Source: Byssochlamys sp. IMV 00236 | Lineage: Eukaryota; Ascomycota; Eurotiomycetes; Eurotiales; Thermoascaceae | Direction: 5' to 3' | NCBI GenBank assembly: GCA_001931875.2 | Contig: MSJH02000349.1 | Span: 1-21,044 of the forward strand | Length of the DNA: 21,044 nucleotides | Part shown: positions 17,468 to 21,044 of the stretch, piece by piece | How the letters are laid out: the number at the start of each line of letters is the position of its first letter | Numbering within the stretch: the stretch's first letter is position 1 | The notes under the pieces: model-generated | What the model was told of the DNA's origin: nothing | Databases searched by the model: none | The model's input: the letters and a program-made list of their open reading frames with translations, nothing else | Program-made: the position numbers and the translations under genes

Positions 17468-20400
17468 TTAAATATTATGCTCTTCATCAAACAGTAACTC
17501 CCATTGATCGATTGGCACAAGCGATCCAAACAGTTTGGTCATGTTATCACCCAGCTATAATAGTAAAATAAGTACATGACAGATGTATGGTTTGTAAGTA
17601 TTACCTTGTCTAATTCACGAATTACATCTTCCATGAGAGTAACATATGCATAATAAAACACATAAACGTTATCCTGTTCTAATAACTGCTTGGATTGGGC
17701 AATAGGCGCACTTTTAAGATGAGACAGGAGCTGCTGCCAAGCCTTTCTAGCTGGGGGGAAATAAGGGGGCATGGGTGTCTTTAGACGTAGGGCAGAAGCG
17801 AGCAGATAAAAGTATAAGAGAACGTTACCAATCATTTCACGACGTTCATGAGCAACGGGTGCCATAAAGTCATGCTGTACATGGTTATGCCATGCATCCT
17901 TGAGCATGACGGTGCGCATCGACAGGAACCGATCGACAATGTTTTGACAAGACAACAGCATGGTACGATATGTATTGATAGGGAACGGCCCCTTCAGACG
18001 AGGCTCGTTTGGTGTCTGTGAAAGTAAATCGTTCAGCTCGATGAGTGATCGCTGCAAGCTGAGTTCAAGGTCCATAAACGACTGTGTCGCCAACTTTTCC
18101 TGGGCTTCATGCGTCAAGATCTGGGTTTCAGATGCGCGTGGATCCAAGGGCTGCTTCTGTTTGATGGGTACATCCGCGTAGAGCGAGATCAGTTTTTGGT
18201 ACAGCCAGGCCAAACGCAGTAAGAGGTCAGAGAGACCCTTTCGAAGTTCAACACGTGCCTCGTATGGCCAGACATAGGCCGTGGCGATCAAACCAAAGAC
18301 GACACCGACCAGGATGGCAAAACATCGCTGCATTGCCAATCGCCATACCTCGACCTCGTTTGTGTCTCGATCGTTGTACTTGTTGAGCATGACTAGATTG
18401 TAAGCGAGCAAAGTGAACTGACCAAATTTGCCGTGTTTATTGTTGAGAATCATCCAAAAGTTGGGAATTGAAAACAACCAGGTGATGATCGGCAAGACAT
18501 ACATGTTGGCCGGAAAGAGCATGTAAAAGATCATGGCGGAGTAACAGCCGAGAATGGTCGAGAAGATGCGGTATACGGCTACCAAGTTAGTTCCTCCTAC
18601 AGTAGGCGTCATCACGACCATCAACTACGCGCAAAAACACGCTAAGTATATCTTTTTTTTTTTCAGTAATAAACAAGACTTACTGTAATCAAAGCCCATT
18701 CCATACGATACTCTCTAAACCATTCCTTTGTTGGTTCTAAAAACGCAGGTAAGGCCAACAAAACGGCAGCGATGGTTGCCTTTGTTGCATACCTCACTTT
18801 CTGCAATTTGAATAACGAAAATGTCATCCAGAGCTGAATGAAAAATTTGCGCCATTTTGTCTTTGGTTTAGGCGTATGCAATGTATCAAACGTGTTGCGT
18901 TCATTTGGAATAAAAGGTGTTGTTCTAACAGAAGGTGTATTCGATGTCTTTTTTCTCCACGAGAACAGCCAAGTGAAGAACCCGACCCGCTTCGTCTCGT
19001 GTAGTTTCTGCATATTCTCAACGAGCGTGATAAGTTCTTTTGCGAATTCGGTCATATTGAACACAAAGAAATACACCAAAAAGACTTCTTCGCCCAAGAT
19101 GCTGCCTACAGCCTCTGTCTCAACTTCTTTGTCTGTGCCCTGTCTGTGTTTTCGCAAGTAGTCCAGTCGTTTCTGATATAGCTTTTGGATGGCATGTTTT
19201 TGTGATGTTTCAAAAAGCGAGATGGCCTTTTGAAGGTTCGTCTTGAGTAGGGACATGGAAGGAGTAGGGTTTTTAGCTCCAGACGTGAAGCTGCTCTGTA
19301 AGTGGTAAAGGGTCTGTTTGCAAGTATAAGCAAGAGATTTGAGTGGGGGTCGGATAGTCTGGATAAAATCAAATAGGGCCGTGCTCTTTTCTTCTACTTT
19401 TGAGGTGGAAGGAGTATTCAAGACGACGTCTGAATCAAACACAAGTGACCGTTGTTTGCGCATCTCATCCTGAAGCTTTCGTCGTCTATACCCAGCTCGT
19501 ACGTTCCAATTGACATCACTTGTCATCAAGCTGCTCTGAGTTCTTGATCCGCCAAAGAGCGATTTCTGTTTCTTGTTTCGCGTCATCTCCTTATACTGCT
19601 GAGTAGCCTCGCTACCCATCATCTCAAACTGGATACCACAGCTGCTTCGAAGACCGCCCATGTGCTGAGCGAGCCGTTGCATGCTCTTGACAATCTGATC
19701 GTACTCTTGAGTCTTGCCGCGCACTTCACTGTTCCAAAACGACTCGAGTTTGGCTTCCTTGAGCGATTTTTGGAGAGCGGTAAAACTGGCCTGATGTGAC
19801 TGGATGGCGGCCTGGAGGGTACGATTCGCCTTAAATTCGGGTAAATCATCGTCGAGCAAGAACGTCTTGGTTAACAGCTTGAGTAAAACACGGTAGGAAG
19901 CGAGTGAGGCGTCTAGATCCTTCTTGAGCTTACTTGCCGCAGACGAGGGCCAAAACAGGATACAGCAGGCCACAGTGATGAGAGTGCCCGTGGCCACAGC
20001 GGACGTGATCTGTTCGATACGGGTTGTATCAAAATCGCCTCGATTGACTGAGCCTTCACGCACGACGATGATAAAAATGATGATAAAACAGAGTGAGGAT
20101 GCCGTCGCTACTGGTGGTTTATTCCAATGCGCTTTTAAAAACGAGACCGTAAACGTGGCTCCTGCGAGCCAAACGAAAAGGGAGATACAGTGAGCGATCG
20201 TCTCATGGTTGCGGTCGATAAAGTAGTCGGTGGTGAACATGGAGCCTAAGCAGAGTGTGACAGCAAAGAGAACGTAGCCCCACCCATAGGCAGCGGCCTC
20301 GAGCATGCCGCCGAGTGTCTTGGCTGGATTAAAAAAGACGGTGGCTGTGGCTACCAGATGACTTGACGTATGGTTGTTACCGATCAATCGATTCAAGGCA

Positions 20401-21005
20401 GGTATGAAAGTAAACAGAGAGCCTAACAGGTAGGCAAAACTACACTTTAATACTAATCGTTGACTTGGAGTCAGTTGTAGTCGAGTCCATAGTGTGCCCC
20501 AGAACATGGCGAACCTCGTGCTGTTATCGTCGTCATCTATGATAGCATGATGTTTGCGGTGTGGCTTTTTACGTTGGACAGGGAAAAAAGGTTCGTCAGA
20601 GTCGCTATCGGAAGACGAAGAAGATATCAAAGGACTGTTTGTCGCTTGGTACTTGGCCTTATGGGATGATAATAAAGGAGTACGATCATCTGGACTTCAA
20701 TAATATATAAGTTGGGACTGCAATAAAAAATAATAAACTTACCTTTCATCTATGTCGGGTATTGTTGATAAAGACACGGTTCGTTTTTGAGTCGTGCCAT
20801 CGTCCAAGATGACATCGATCTCACTTTGAGCAGAAGGCGATCCTTGAACAAAATCAAAATCTTGAAGAGCATCAAGTGATTGTGTTCGTTCTATAAACAT
20901 TGATTGTGGTGAAGTGGAGAATGAAGGTATGCCAGGATCAGACAATGGTGACCCTATCATCGGTTCTTTTACTGCATTCTGTGGTCTTCTCTTTGTGGAG
21001 TCCAT
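17468..21005 (-). CDS. Bre4/DUF2421-type multi-spanning membrane protein, aromatic-acid-exporter-like (4 exons)
   Basis: A large integral membrane protein of the fungal group containing the ER-transporter-like 6TM N-terminal domain, an FUSC-like domain and DUF2421, related to yeast YDL231C/BRE4 (brefeldin A sensitivity). The transported substrate is unknown. Exons complement(17468..17554, 17605..18624, 18684..20694, 20743..21005); 3,381 nt, 1,126 aa, junctions in phase, introns 48-59 nt. Residues 1-160 are disordered with an acidic Ser/Asp run. A first membrane bundle lies at about 172-340 (TATVFFNPAKTLGGMLEAAA), a long soluble helical part at 340-720, a second bundle at about 723-885 (PTVGGTNLVAVYRIFSTILG), and a soluble DUF2421-like tail ends in QWELLFDEEHNI. 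Two membrane halves separated by a cytosolic region is the usual layout. The start is the first ATG, right after the T tract (minus) that ends the window; an upstream exon cannot be excluded. Confidence 0.87.
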
Positions 21006-21020
21006 AGAAAAGTAAAGAGA

Positions 21021-21044
21021 AAAAAAAAAAAAAAAAAAAAAAAA
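21021..21044. repeat. Poly(A) tract at right edge
   Basis: A run of 24 A residues closes the window, just upstream of the Bre4-like start codon (a T tract on the coding strand). Together with the A tract at position 1 this suggests that both ends are assembly breaks in homopolymers. Confidence 0.9.

Noticed and set aside
1..21044. tRNA, rRNA or CRISPR features
   Set aside because: I found no cloverleaf with the conserved T-loop, no rRNA-like blocks and no regularly spaced repeats.

Overview
The window reads as AT-rich, compact nuclear DNA of a filamentous fungus, most probably an early-diverging Mucoromycota (Mucorales-type) species. The reasons are the gene set (Mon1, Hal4-type kinase, Cys3/MetR-type bZIP, Bre4/DUF2421-type membrane protein), very short introns (43-74 nt, GTAAG..YAG), TATA elements about 40-70 bp before most start codons, and repeat relics that I associate with Mucorales. 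The species assignment is inference. The window begins and ends in pure A tracts of 26 and at least 24 nt, which look like contig edges.

Left part (1-1950): the last exon of the ribosome-maturation gene SBDS/SDO1 (+) runs tail-to-tail into a complete 8-exon MON1 gene (-). The two stop codons overlap inside TTAA. From 1951 to about 5100 there is no intact gene. This 3 kb holds decayed mobile-element-like or multicopy-family sequence: two + strand fragments at 2085-2751 (one resembling the RuvC-I region of TnpB/Fanzor-type proteins) and a - strand relic at 2640-3210, followed by featureless AT-rich DNA and the promoter of the kinase gene.

Middle part (5150-11750): a Hal4/Sat4-type protein kinase (+, 2 exons), a small 85-aa hydrophilic protein (-), a Cys3/MetR-type bZIP regulator (-, 2 exons), an SLC35F1/F2-like transporter (+, 8 exons, including a GC-AG intron), and a short-chain dehydrogenase/reductase (-, 5 exons). 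The last two converge with 58 nt between stop codons.

Right part (11750-21044): 2.1 kb of mostly intergenic DNA with one candidate 67-aa gene, then a secreted multicopper oxidase (-) divergent from gamma-glutamyl phosphate reductase PRO2 (+). PRO2 converges on a large 1,126-aa Bre4/DUF2421-type (aromatic-acid-exporter-like) membrane protein (-) that begins near the right end.

All multi-exon models were built by hand from conserved reading frames and splice sites, and each joins in phase with a total length divisible by three. The genes form no pathway cluster. Shared themes are membrane traffic and transport (MON1, Hal4-type kinase, SLC35F, Bre4-like) and metabolism (PRO2, SDR, sulfur-type bZIP).
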